From contig JBBRBN010000036.1 of NCBI GenBank assembly GCA_038205755.1, positions 1 to 38,157 on the forward strand: 38,157 bases of DNA, given 5' to 3'. The position numbers and the translations under genes were made by a program. Positions within the stretch are counted from its first letter, which is position 1. The number at the start of each line of letters is the position of its first letter. Positions 25,961 to 35,400 of the stretch are shown one piece after another. Under the pieces are notes generated by a model that did not search any database, was not told the DNA's origin, and saw only the letters and a list, made by a program, of their open reading frames with translations. Origin of the DNA: JANNWF01 sp038205755 (lineage in GTDB: Bacteria > Pseudomonadota > Gammaproteobacteria > Xanthomonadales > Xanthomonadaceae).

Positions 25961-26117
25961 GCCAAGCCCGCCTGTATCCGCCTGCCTGCAGAGTGGGCGG
26001 GGGATCGGTGGCGACTCGAACCAATGGCGCGACGTTCACATGCCGCGGCTTAGCGTCTATCTCGCGGCGAGGGTCGTGATCGCCGCCAGCCTATCCGTCA
26101 CCATCAGGGAGTTTGGT

Positions 26118-26393
26118 ATGGACGCAGCATCGACCATCGCTTTGGCCAGCGCGGCACTCGGAGGAGTCCTCGCCCTGCTGAGGTTGCTGCCCCGCGCCCT
26201 TCCGCGAGCGCCTGCCTGGCAGGAGGCGCTGGTGCTGTTCTTTCTGGCATCGGCCGTTTGCGACGCGGTGGCGTGGCTCAACCTTGGCGGCACGCTGCAC
26301 CTCAATGCCTACTGGCTTGCTGCCTGCTACCTGCTGATCGGAATTTGGCTGCCCGGCAGGCAGACGGCCCAGCCGCAGGCAAGCAGCCGTTGA
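26118..26393 (+). CDS. small hydrophobic membrane protein
   Basis: 91 residues with three likely membrane segments (about 4-24, 35-58 and 66-82) separated by a short basic loop (R-A-L-P-R-A-P) and ending in a polar tail. I do not recognise the family. ATG 26118 is chosen because AGGGAG lies seven bases upstream; the frame is open upstream through the end of ilvA but without such a site. It sits alone between ilvA and the nuclease gene. Confidence 0.6.
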   Translation: MDAASTIALASAALGGVLALLRLLPRALPRAPAWQEALVLFFLASAVCDAVAWLNLGGTLHLNAYWLAACYLLIGIWLPGRQTAQPQASSR

Positions 26394-26477
26394 CAGGTTT
26401 TTGCGGCCGTCACCCGCGTCCGCCGCTGCAGGCACGGTAGGATTGCGGCCGCGAATTCTGCGCCTGCCAGGTCCGAC

Positions 26478-27266
26478 ATGAGCATTCTCTTTCGTCCGCT
26501 GTTGGTTCTCCTGCTGATCACGCCCGCGGCCGCGCTTGGTTGGGGCCGTGATGGTCATTCGCTGATCGGACTGCTGGCCGAGCGCCAGCTCAGCCCTGCG
26601 ACACTCTCGGCCGTGCAGCAGCTCTTGGTGGACGAGGCGAATCCCACGCTGGCGGGCATCGCCAGTTGGCCCGACGCCATCCGCGGCGAAGAGGGCTGGC
26701 GCTGGACTGCACCCATGCACTACGTGAACTTTGCCGACGCGAGCTGCCTCGAGGAAAAAGCCGGTGGCTGCGCGGACCGGATGTGCGTCTTCGGCGCGAT
26801 CGAGCGCTACCGGGAAGATCTGGCCGACAGTCGCCTGTCACGCGCCCAGCGCGTGGAAGCTCTGAAGTTTCTGGTTCACTTTGTCGGCGACGCCCATCAA
26901 CCGCTGCACGCGGGCTATCGGCCGGATCAGGGTGGCAATCTGTTCCAGATCAACATCGACGGTGTCGGCACCAATCTGCATGCGGTCTGGGACAGTCGGG
27001 TACTGCCACTCGATTCCGGCGGGCTTGCGGCGACCGCCGATCGCCTTGCGGCGCAGCCGACATCCAGCGCTCCAGGCACCACGCCACAGCAGTGGGCGGG
27101 CGAGTCGTGTCGGCTGACCGATGATCTCGATCTATACCCCGCCCGACCCGGCACGCTGCCGACCGGCTATCTGCAGCGCATGCGCCCTTATGCCGAAGTG
27201 CGGGTAAAGCTGGCGGCCATGCGGCTCGCGCAGCTGCTCGAAGAGGCATTCGCCGAGCGCCGTTAG
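26478..27266 (+). CDS. secreted S1/P1-type nuclease
   Basis: 262 residues. A signal peptide (about 1-21) is followed by W22-G-R-D-G-H27; in this family the mature N-terminal Trp itself binds zinc, so cleavage before W22 is expected. Other zinc-ligand motifs are H-Y-V-N-F-A-D, F-L-V-H-F-V-G-D-A-H-Q-P-L-H and N-L-H-A-V-W-D. These enzymes cut single-stranded DNA and RNA and have 3'-nucleotidase activity; a periplasmic or secreted role in phosphate or nucleoside scavenging is likely. The length is usual for bacterial members. A long hairpin follows (27296-27354). Confidence 0.9.
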   Translation: MSILFRPLLVLLLITPAAALGWGRDGHSLIGLLAERQLSPATLSAVQQLLVDEANPTLAGIASWPDAIRGEEGWRWTAPMHYVNFADASCLEEKAGGCADRMCVFGAIERYREDLADSRLSRAQRVEALKFLVHFVGDAHQPLHAGYRPDQGGNLFQINIDGVGTNLHAVWDSRVLPLDSGGLAATADRLAAQPTSSAPGTTPQQWAGESCRLTDDLDLYPARPGTLPTGYLQRMRPYAEVRVKLAAMRLAQLLEEAFAERR

Positions 27267-27295
27267 GCGGCGGCTGTTCACAACGGCTGTTTGAC

Positions 27296-27354
27296 CAAGG
27301 CTTTTTGTTTCGCGACGTTGTCTCGCGACGGCCTTGCTTCACGACGGCCTTGGG
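27296..27354 (+). terminator. compound hairpin after the nuclease gene
   Basis: CAAGGC (27297-27302) pairs with GCCTTG (27332-27337), with an inner TCGCGA/TCGCGA stem (27311-27316 and 27324-27329). An 11-base direct repeat CGACGGCCTTG occurs at 27327-27337 and 27343-27353, so two alternative pairings with CCAAGG exist. TTTTTG lies inside the loop, not after the stem. Confidence 0.45.
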
Positions 27355-27403
27355 GTTCGCTCAAACGCAGCGACGCGGCATTCAGAACTTCACAATGATT
27401 TCA

Positions 27404-27431
27404 TACTTTCAGTAATTTCTGAAAGTACAAT
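27404..27431 (+). promoter_or_regulatory. operator and leaderless promoter of the gbsR-like/cyd operon
   Basis: TACTTTCAG (27404-27412) and CTGAAAGTA (27419-27427) are perfect 9-base arms around TAATTT, the only AT-rich dyad of this quality seen in the window. TACAAT (27426-27431) is a good -10 box overlapping the right arm. It lies six bases before ATG 27438, so transcription would start at the ATG itself. No Shine-Dalgarno sequence and no good -35 box is present. Autorepression by the MarR-like protein is inferred. Confidence 0.7.
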
Positions 27432-27437
27432 ACGCCC

Positions 27438-28007
27438 ATGAACCTACCGCCGCTGATCCAGTCGTTTGTCCTCCACTTTGGCGAGATGGGTAGCCACTGG
27501 GGCATCAACCGCACCGTCGGGCAGATCTATGCCCTTCTGTTCGTCGCCGAGCAGCCGCTGCATGCCGATGACATCGTCGAGCAGCTGGGCGTGTCGCGCT
27601 CCAACGTCAGCATGGGGCTAAAGGAGCTGCAGGCATGGCGCCTGGTAAGGCTGTCGCACATCCCCGGCGACCGCCGCGAGTACTTCAGCGCGCCGGAGGA
27701 TGTCTGGCTGATCTTCAAGACGTTGGCCGAAGAGCGCCAGCGGCGCGAGGTTGAGCCCACGCTGTCAATGCTGCGCGACGCCCTGCTCGAATCTCCCGGT
27801 TCCGTCCGCGAACGCCACGCGCAGCAGCGGATGGCGGACATGTACACCCTTATGGAACGCATGACCGAGTGGTTCGCCGATGTGCGCAAGCTGCCGCCCG
27901 AGACGCTGGTAGCGCTCATGGGGATGGGCGCCACCGTGGTCAAGCTGCTCGAGTTCAAGAACCGTCTGACCGGCGGCCCATCCAGCAAGTCATCTGAGGA
28001 AAGTTGA
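27438..28007 (+). CDS. GbsR/MarR-family transcriptional regulator
   Basis: 189 residues. A winged helix-turn-helix occupies about 20-90 (G-Q-I-Y-A-L-L-F-V-A-E-Q-P-L-H-A-D-D-I, then S-R-S-N-V-S-M-G-L-K-E-L as recognition helix and the wing I-P-G-D-R-R-E-Y-F). A helical C-terminal dimerisation part follows (about 95-180). It belongs to the GbsR subgroup, many members of which sense small ligands. It is the first gene of an operon with the bd oxidase genes (its stop shares one base with the next start) and has a perfect palindrome on its own promoter. It probably controls the oxidase operon; the signal is unknown. The likely leaderless mRNA makes ATG 27438 the start. Confidence 0.88.
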   Translation: MNLPPLIQSFVLHFGEMGSHWGINRTVGQIYALLFVAEQPLHADDIVEQLGVSRSNVSMGLKELQAWRLVRLSHIPGDRREYFSAPEDVWLIFKTLAEERQRREVEPTLSMLRDALLESPGSVRERHAQQRMADMYTLMERMTEWFADVRKLPPETLVALMGMGATVVKLLEFKNRLTGGPSSKSSEES

Positions 28008-29350
28008 TGGAAAGCGCGGTTGATCCGATCCTGCTGGCGCGCATCCAGTTCGCTGCCAACATCAGCTTCCACATCTTGTTTCCGAGCATCAGCATCGCGC
28101 TTACCTGGGTGCTGCTGTACTTCAAGCTGCGCTTCCTGCGCAGCGGCAGCCAGCAGTGGATGGATGCCTATCAGCTGTGGGTCAAGGTGTTCGCCCTGAC
28201 CTTCGCGCTGGGCGTGGTGAGCGGCATCACCATGAGCTTCCAGTTCGGCACCAATTGGCCGGGCTACATGGAGACGGTCGGCAACATCGCCGGGCCGCTG
28301 CTCGCCTACGAAGTGCTGACGGCGTTTTTCCTCGAGGCGAGCTTCCTCGGCATCATGTTGTTCGGCCGGCAGCGGGTCGGCGAGCGCGTGCACACCCTCG
28401 CCACCGTGCTGGTGGCGCTGGGCACCACGCTGTCGGCGTTCTGGATTCTGGCGCTGAACTCGTGGATGCAGACCCCGGCAGGCTTCGAAATGATCGACGG
28501 TCAAGCGCATGCCACCGACTGGTGGGCGATCGTGTTCAGTCCATCGTTCCCCTACCGCCTTACGCATGTGCTGCTGGCCTCGGGCCTGACCACCGCTTTC
28601 CTGCTCGCGGGACTGTCGGCCTGGCAGTATCTGCGCGGAGATCGCCGGCCGGCCGTGCGTGCCGCACTGCGCACCGGCATTGGTCTGGCGGCGCTGCTGA
28701 TTCCGCTGCAGATTCTGGTTGGCGACATGCACGGCCTGAATACGCTCGAGCATCAGCCGGCCAAGGTGGCGGCGATGGAAGGCGTCTGGGAGACCCAGCG
28801 CGGTGCGCCAGCACTGATCTTTGCGCTGCCCAACGAGGCGGAGCGCCGCAACGACTTCGCCATTGGCATACCCAAGCTGGCCAGCCTGATCCTCACCCAT
28901 GAGCTCGACGGCGAAATCAAGGGGCTGGATGAGTTCCGAGGTGCCCATCCGCCGGTCGGCCCGGTGTTCTGGGGCTTTCGGGTCATGGTCGGGGTTGGCA
29001 TGCTCATGTTGCTCACTGCCTGGAGCGCCGTGTGGCTGCTGCGGGGTGGCCGTGAGGCTCCGCGCTGGCTGCTGCGCGGGTTGGTGGCGATGACCTTTTC
29101 GGGCTGGGTGGCAACCCTGGCCGGCTGGTACGTCACCGAGATCGGCCGCCAGCCTTGGCTTGTCTACGGCGTGCTGCGCACCAGCGAAGCGGCGTCCAGC
29201 GTGCCGGCACCCTTGATAGGCATCAGTCTGAGCGCCTATCTGATGCTCTACGTCGGATTGCTTATCGCGTACATCTCGGTGCTGTTCCACCTTGCCCGCG
29301 GCGGCGGCGCGCACGCCAAACCGGCGCCCGCCAGCGAACTGGCCAACTGA
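28007..29350 (+). CDS. cydA: cytochrome bd-type quinol oxidase subunit I (CioA/CydA)
   Basis: 447 residues, about nine membrane segments. Haem-binding and proton-path residues line up with E. coli CydA: H22, E102, E110 and H187 (R-L-T-H-V-L). The quinol loop after the sixth helix is short, as in cyanide-insensitive (CIO) oxidases, instead of the long loop of E. coli. The enzyme oxidises ubiquinol and reduces O2 to water at the cytoplasmic membrane, with high O2 affinity. ATG 28007 is preferred over the TTG at 28004: it shares one base with the regulator stop and has GAGGAAAG just upstream. cydB follows after seven bases. Confidence 0.93.
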   Translation: MESAVDPILLARIQFAANISFHILFPSISIALTWVLLYFKLRFLRSGSQQWMDAYQLWVKVFALTFALGVVSGITMSFQFGTNWPGYMETVGNIAGPLLAYEVLTAFFLEASFLGIMLFGRQRVGERVHTLATVLVALGTTLSAFWILALNSWMQTPAGFEMIDGQAHATDWWAIVFSPSFPYRLTHVLLASGLTTAFLLAGLSAWQYLRGDRRPAVRAALRTGIGLAALLIPLQILVGDMHGLNTLEHQPAKVAAMEGVWETQRGAPALIFALPNEAERRNDFAIGIPKLASLILTHELDGEIKGLDEFRGAHPPVGPVFWGFRVMVGVGMLMLLTAWSAVWLLRGGREAPRWLLRGLVAMTFSGWVATLAGWYVTEIGRQPWLVYGVLRTSEAASSVPAPLIGISLSAYLMLYVGLLIAYISVLFHLARGGGAHAKPAPASELAN

Positions 29351-29357
29351 GGTGCTT

Positions 29358-30356
29358 ATGACCGATAGCGTGCTGCTGCCGCTGATCTTCACCGCGCTGA
29401 TGGCGCTGGCGATGCTGATCTACGTCATCCTCGACGGCTACGATCTGGGCGTCGGCATCCTGTTGCGAGGCGCCGACGATGCCGAGAAGGACCGCATGGT
29501 CGCTTCGATCGGACCGTTCTGGGACGCCAACGAAACCTGGCTGGTGCTTGGCGTCGGGCTGCTGCTGGTGGCGTTTCCGCTGGCCCACGGAGTGATCCTC
29601 GGTGCGCTGTATCTGCCGGTCACGCTGATGCTGATCGCATTGATCCTGCGCGGCGTGGCGTTCGACTTTCGGGTCAAGGCGCATGCCGACCACAAGGCGC
29701 TGTGGAACGGCGCCTTCTTCGGCGGCTCGCTGCTCGCATCGTTCGCGCAGGGCTGGATGCTGGGCAGCTACATTCTCGGTTTTCGCAGCGACACTGTTGG
29801 CATGGCATTTGCCGCCTTCATTGGGCTCAGCCTGTGTGCGGGCTATGCGCTGCTCGGCGCCTGCTGGCTGATCATAAAGGCCGATGGCCCGCTGGTCGAA
29901 AAAGCCGTTCGCTGGGCCTACGCCAGCCTGTGGCTGACCGGACTTGGCATCGCCGCGGTAAGCCTGGCCACGCCGCTGGTCAGCCCCCGCATCTTCGAAA
30001 AGTGGTTCGCCATGCCGGGGCTGATTCTGCTGCTGCCAATCCCGCTGTTGACCGCGTTGCTGTTCGCTGCCGCCGAGTCCAGCCTGCGCAAGCTGCGCCA
30101 CGATCAGGCGCGGCGCCCCTGGCTGCCGTTCGCCTGCACCGTCGGCATCTTCATGCTGGCGTTTGCCGGGCTTGCCTACAGCCTGTTCCCCTATCTGGTG
30201 ATCGACAGAATCACGCTGTGGGAGGCCGCTTCGGCCCCCGAGTCGCTGGCCATCATGCTGGTTGGTGTGGTGATCACCCTGCCGGCGATCATCGGCTACA
30301 CCCTGTTCACCTACAAAGTCTTCTGGGGCCGCAGTCGCGAACTCAGCTACGAGTAG
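29358..30356 (+). CDS. cydB: cytochrome bd-type quinol oxidase subunit II (CioB/CydB)
   Basis: 332 residues, about eight membrane segments. The N-terminal I-L-D-G-Y-D-L-G-V-G motif and W-D-A-N-E-T-W-L are typical of subunit II. It partners the preceding subunit I and supports haem d/b assembly. ATG 29358 has GAGGTG five bases upstream, right at the cydA stop. No CydX-like small third subunit is evident in the 249 bp after it: a 5-codon frame at 30424 (M-R-L-L-R, preceded by CGGAG) and a 17-codon frame at 30541 are not hydrophobic. Confidence 0.93.
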   Translation: MTDSVLLPLIFTALMALAMLIYVILDGYDLGVGILLRGADDAEKDRMVASIGPFWDANETWLVLGVGLLLVAFPLAHGVILGALYLPVTLMLIALILRGVAFDFRVKAHADHKALWNGAFFGGSLLASFAQGWMLGSYILGFRSDTVGMAFAAFIGLSLCAGYALLGACWLIIKADGPLVEKAVRWAYASLWLTGLGIAAVSLATPLVSPRIFEKWFAMPGLILLLPIPLLTALLFAAAESSLRKLRHDQARRPWLPFACTVGIFMLAFAGLAYSLFPYLVIDRITLWEAASAPESLAIMLVGVVITLPAIIGYTLFTYKVFWGRSRELSYE

Positions 30357-30605
30357 CCTGCACCGGACACCCAGCCACTGGGGGCGTAGGATGGGGTCTT
30401 GCCGATCAATTGCACGGAGCCTCGATGCGCCTGCTGCGGTGACTCGCCAGCCAAGCGAGCTGAGCTGACTGACGCTGAGACACCGATCATTCTCACGCCT
30501 GGCGGCACACGCTGCCGCTACCTCTCGACAATCACAGCGCCATGTCGCACCGCCGCCGCCTGATGTCCGGGCGGATAGCGGTCATCGTCGAATAGCGAGG
30601 CTCCA

Positions 30606-31484
30606 ATGTCTGAATCAACCCGAGCGCCAACGGTCGAAGCGTTCTTCCATGCCGACAGCGGCACCTTCAGCTACCTGGTTGGCGACGCCGCAACCGCCGC
30701 GGCGACGATCATCGACCCGGTGCTCGACTTCGATGCGCCCAGCGGCCGCATCGGCACGCAGTCGGCGCAAGCGCTGCTTGATCGTGCGACCGCGCTCAAC
30801 TGGCGGATCGACTGGCTGCTGGAGACCCACGCCCACGCCGACCACCTGTCGGCCGGCCACTGGCTGCGCCAAGCGCTGCCCTTGGCGCGACTGGCCATCG
30901 GCTGCGGAATCACCGGGGTGCAGTCGCATTTCGCGCGTGTCTTCAATCTTGGCGACGATTTCCACGCCGATGGCTCGCAGTTCGATCACCTGTTCGCCGA
31001 TGCCGAACGCTTCGCAGTGGGCGAGATCGAGGGCAGCATCATCGCGGTTCCTGGACATACGCCCGACAGCGTCGCCTATCTGATCGGGGATGCCCTTTTT
31101 GTCGGCGACTCGATCTTCATGCCCGACGGCGGCACCGCCCGCTGCGACTTCCCGGGTGGCGATGCGGCGACGCTGTATCGCTCAATCCAGCGTCTGCTGG
31201 CGCTGCCAGACGCGACCCGCGTACTCGTTTGCCACGACTACTGTCCGGGTGGACGCGACGCCCGCTTTGAGACCTCGATCAGCGCCCAGCGGCGCGACAA
31301 CATCCACGTTGGCGGTGGCATTGACGAGGCGACCTTCGTGGCCCGCCGCAACGCCCGCGACGCAACCCTGCCGGTGCCCAAACTGATCCTGCCCGCGCTG
31401 CAGGTCAACATTCGCGGCGGCGCGCTGCCAGATACCGAGGACAACGGCGTCAGCTATTTGAAACTTCCACTTTCGATTGGCTGA
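30606..31484 (+). CDS. MBL-fold metallo-hydrolase, ETHE1/Blh-like
   Basis: 292 residues. The metallo-beta-lactamase motif T-H-A-H-A-D-H gives H75, H77, D79 and H80. Further ligands are H151 (V-P-G-H-T-P), D168 (V-G-D-S-I-F) and H210 (V-C-H-D-Y). The G-T-A-R-C-D-F-P-G-G-D-A segment is typical of the persulfide dioxygenase (ETHE1) and Blh branch, which oxidises glutathione persulfide to sulfite or works in sulfide detoxification. The full ETHE1 activity is inferred. GAGG sits eight bases before ATG 30606. It faces trxC convergently with 44 bp between stops (a weak CGGTC/GACCG hairpin there). Confidence 0.82.
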   Translation: MSESTRAPTVEAFFHADSGTFSYLVGDAATAAATIIDPVLDFDAPSGRIGTQSAQALLDRATALNWRIDWLLETHAHADHLSAGHWLRQALPLARLAIGCGITGVQSHFARVFNLGDDFHADGSQFDHLFADAERFAVGEIEGSIIAVPGHTPDSVAYLIGDALFVGDSIFMPDGGTARCDFPGGDAATLYRSIQRLLALPDATRVLVCHDYCPGGRDARFETSISAQRRDNIHVGGGIDEATFVARRNARDATLPVPKLILPALQVNIRGGALPDTEDNGVSYLKLPLSIG

Positions 31485-31528
31485 TCGGTCCAGGGACCGG
31501 GCCGCAGGATCCCGGCAGGCGCGTCCGC

Positions 31529-31975
31529 TCAACCCGAGGGGGTGAGCGCCTCGTAGACGAAGCGGAGGATTTCCGGCACGCCGACGGCGCCGCTTTGGCG
31601 GGCCAGTTCGCGACCGTTGCGGAACAGGATCAAGGTGGGAATGCTGCGCACGGCAAAGCGCGCGCCGAGTGCGGGATGGGCTTCGGTATCAACCTTGCCC
31701 AATCGCACCTGCGGCTCGATGCGCGCCGCGGCAGCATCGAACTGCGGTGCCATCGTGCGGCACGGCCCGCACCACGGCGCCCAGAAGTCGACCAGCAGCG
31801 GCAGCTCACTGCGCACGGCGTGGGCGTCAAAGCTGGTTTCATCGAGCGCCACTGGGCGACCCGCGAACAGCGCCTGCTTGCAGCGACCGCAGCGCGGATC
31901 GGCGTCCAGCCGGGCGGCCGGCAGCCGGTTCAACGCGTTGCAGTGCGGACACGCAAGCTGCAGCAACTCGCTCAC
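31529..31975 (-). CDS. trxC: thioredoxin 2 (TrxC)
   Basis: 148 residues. The N-terminal zinc ribbon has C9-x-x-C12 and C29-x-x-C32, the feature that separates TrxC from TrxA. The thioredoxin fold follows with active site W-C69-G-P-C72 and the cis-proline in S-I-P-T-L. It is a cytosolic disulfide reductase that in E. coli is induced by oxidative stress. The start is GTG 31975, overlapping the stop of the osmC-like gene (GTGA), so it is the last gene of a coupled run. Confidence 0.93.
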   Translation of the reverse strand: MSELLQLACPHCNALNRLPAARLDADPRCGRCKQALFAGRPVALDETSFDAHAVRSELPLLVDFWAPWCGPCRTMAPQFDAAAARIEPQVRLGKVDTEAHPALGARFAVRSIPTLILFRNGRELARQSGAVGVPEILRFVYEALTPSG

Positions 31976-32451
31976 GAACCCGCCTCGAAGCTCTTGTCGC
32001 CCAGCAGCACTCGACCATCGGCGTCCTTGACCGTCACTTCGACCTGGATGCCATCGCGCACGCTCTGGGTTACCACGCAGAAGTCTTCGAACTGCGCCAG
32101 GATGCGTTCCAGTTGCTCGTGGCTGCCGGCGCCCTCGGCCAGCTGCAGCTCCACCTGCGCCTTTGGAATGCGCCAGCGACCCTCGGCATTGCGCTCACTG
32201 CGGGCGGTGATGACGGTGTGCAGCGAACCTGGGGAGTTCTTGAACTTGCGCATGGCGAACAGCAGGCTGGCCGACAGGCAGTTGGCGATGGCCACCAGCA
32301 GCATGCGCGTGGGTCCGGGACCGCTGCCCGCACCCAGCGGCGCCGGCTCGTCGGTATGCAGGTCTTCCAGATCGGTACCGTCGAACTGCACGCGGAACGC
32401 ATAGCCTTCCTCCAGCTGCAGGGTGACGCGGATTTCGATGGGCTCACTCAT
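31972..32451 (-). CDS. OsmC-family protein
   Basis: 159 residues with the OsmC fold: beta-rich N-terminus, then G-P-G-P-T-R-M-L-L-V-A-I-A-N-C58-L-S-A-S-L, and C125 in E-D-F-C-V-V-T-Q-S-V. The two cysteines match the positions used for thiol peroxidase activity in OsmC/Ohr proteins, which reduce organic hydroperoxides. The V-R-D-G-I-Q-V-E-V end is typical of OsmC-like rather than Ohr. It overlaps the RND pump upstream by four bases (ATGA) and trxC downstream by four (GTGA). Confidence 0.85.
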   Translation of the reverse strand: MSEPIEIRVTLQLEEGYAFRVQFDGTDLEDLHTDEPAPLGAGSGPGPTRMLLVAIANCLSASLLFAMRKFKNSPGSLHTVITARSERNAEGRWRIPKAQVELQLAEGAGSHEQLERILAQFEDFCVVTQSVRDGIQVEVTVKDADGRVLLGDKSFEAGS

Positions 32452-35400
32452 GCCGGGATTGCCTTGCGATGGAGCACCGAATAATAGAGCAGCGGAATGA
32501 CCACCAGGGTCAAGACGGTCGACACCGCGATGCCAAATATCAGCGAAATCGCCAGTCCATTGAAGATCGGGTCGTCGAGAATGAACAGCGCGCCGCCCAT
32601 CGCCGCCAGTGCGGTCAACAGGATCGGCTGCGCGCGCACCGCGCAGGCCTCGACCACCGCATCCGCCAAAGCGCTGCCGTCGACAAGTGCCTGGTTGATG
32701 AAGTCGACCAGCAGGATCGAGTTGCGCACGATGATGCCGGCCAGGGCAATCATGCCGATCATGCTGGTGGCGGTGAACTGCGCGCCGAGCAGGGCGTGCC
32801 CAGGCATCACCCCGATCACGGTCAGCGGGATCGGCGCCATGATCACCAGCGGCACCAGATAGCTGCGGAACTGCGCCACCACCAGCAGGTAGATCAGCAG
32901 CATGCCGACCGCGTAGGCCAGACCCATGTCACGGAAGGTCTCGAAGGTGATCTGCCACTCGCCGTCCCATTTGACTGAATAGACATCGGAAGAAGCCGGC
33001 TGGGTGAAGAAGTGCTGCTGCAGCAGATGCCCCTGAACGGGGGTATCCGCAAGTTGGCTGACGACGTCGAACATGCCGTACAGCGGACTGTCCAGCTTGC
33101 TTGCTTCGTCGGCGCTGACATAGACCACCGGCAGCAAATCCTTGTGATGGATCGCCTGCTCCCAGCCATCACGCTCGACTCGCACGACCTCTGAAAGCGC
33201 CACCAGCCTGCCGTCGCGGCCGCGCACGCGCAAGCCCAGCAGCTGGTCGATGTTGGCCTGGTCGCCGGCCGGCAGGCGCAGACGCACCGGCACCGGATAC
33301 TTTGATGCGCCATCGCGCAGATAAGAGACGTCGTGTCCGGATACCGCCATCGCCAACGTCTGGGCGACCTGCGCCTGGCTGACACCCAGCCTGGCCGCGC
33401 GACCGCGGTCAAGCAGGACGCGATCACGCGGAGCGGCAGCCTCGACGCTGGTATCGACATCGACAATGCCGCTGGTCGCGCGCAGCCGCTCCGCCAGCTC
33501 GGTCGCGATGCGCCGGCTGCCGTCGATGTCGGGTCCATAGATTTCGGCGACCAGCGGCGCCATCACCGGCGGTCCCGGCGGCACTTCGACCACCTTCACC
33601 GATGCACCGAAGCGCTCGCCGATGGCGGCCAGCGTCGGACGGACGGCGCGCGCGATGTCGTGACTCTTGCGCTGGCGCTGATGACGATCAACCAGATTGA
33701 CCTGCAGGTCGCCCATGTTGGCGTCGCTGCGCAGGTAGTACTGGCGCACCAGACCATTGAAGTTGATCGGCGCCGCAGTGCCTGCGTAGCCCTGCACGCT
33801 GTGCACTTCCGGCACCGCGGACAGCTCCTGTGCCAGCGCCATCAGCAGCGCATTGGTGCGTTCGAGCGTGCTGCCCTCGGGCAGATCGACCACCACCTGG
33901 AATTCCGACTTGTTGTCGAACGGCAGCATCTTCAGCACCACCAGCTGCAAGGCCGCAAGACCGAGCGCCATGACGACCAGCAGCGCCATGCCTGAGAACA
34001 GCACCAGCCGCCGCCGACCGCCGCGTGCGGGATGCAGGAAGGGACGCAGCAGGCGCTCGAAGAAACGCTGCAGGCGGGCAGCCACACCCACTTTCTGCTG
34101 CGCTGCGGTTCTGGTGCGGGTCGGCTCACGCGCAGCGTTGACGAGGTCGGATGAGTCCGGCAACTCGCTCGCGTCCAGTTCCGGCGCGCCGCGATCCGGA
34201 CCGTCTCCGTGCCCCTGACGCGACAGCAGCTTCAAGGACAGCCATGGCGTCACCGTCAGCGCGATCAACAGGGAAAGCAGCATGCCGACCGAGGCGTTGA
34301 TCGGAATCGGCCGCATGTATGGCCCCATCAATCCGCTGACAAACGCCATCGGCAGCAGCGCCGCGATCACCGTGAAGGTGGCAAGAATGGTCGGGCTGCC
34401 GACTTCATCGACCGCCGGCGGAATCGCCTCCAGCAGGGTCTTGCCGCCGCGACTCATATGCCGGTGGATGTTCTCCACCACCACGATGGCATCGTCCACC
34501 AGGATGCCGATCGAGAAGATCAGTGCAAACAGCGAGACCCGGTTGATGGTGAAGCCCATGGCCCAGGATGCGAACAGGGTCAGCGCCAAGGTCAGCACAA
34601 CGGCGCTGCCAACCACCACCGCCTCGCGCCAGCCGAGCGCGAACAGCACCAGCAGCACCACCAGGCCGGTCGCGAAGAACAGCTTCTTGATCAGGGTTAG
34701 CGCCTTGTCGGTGGCCGTGTAGCCGTAGTCACGGGTGATCGCCAGTTCGACGCCCTCGGGAATCAGCGTGCTGCGAAAGGTCTGCAGGCGCTGCTCGATC
34801 TCCCGGGTGATGTCCGATGCATTGCTGCCCGGCAGCTTGGCGATGGCGATGGTGACCGCCGGCGCAACGCCAGTGCGCGGACCCGGCTGCCCGCTTGGCA
34901 CGCTGTGCCAGACCATATTGCGCGGCAGGTCGGCGCCGCTGCGGATTGTCGCCACGTCGGTGAGATACAGCGGTCGACCGTCCTGCAATCCGATCACCAG
35001 GTCAGCCACCTGCTGCGCATCGGCAAGGTGGCTGCCGGCAGTCAGCGGCACCACGCCTTCGGCGGCGACGCGGTCACCGGCCTGGGTCACCACATTGGCA
35101 GCCGCCAGTGCGTTTGCCAGATCCTCCACCGCCATGCCGTAGGCGGCCAGCCGGGTGGCATCCAGCTCGACCAGCACAGCGCGCTGCGGCGCACCGATCG
35201 TGTAGACATCGCGGGTGCCGCGCACCCGCTTGAGTTCGGTCTCCAGCGAGTGCGCAATCTCGCCCAGCTCGGTGGCGCTGCGCGCCGGATCATCGGTCCA
35301 TAGCGTGAGGGCCATCACCGGCACGTCGTCGATACCCATCGGACGCACCAGCGGCTGGCCAACGCCGAGCCCCGGCGGCACCCAATCGGCGTTGGAATAG

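Noticed and set aside
30424..30594. Tiny frames (5 and 17 codons) after cydB considered as CydX-like third subunit
   Set aside because: Neither encodes a hydrophobic helix.
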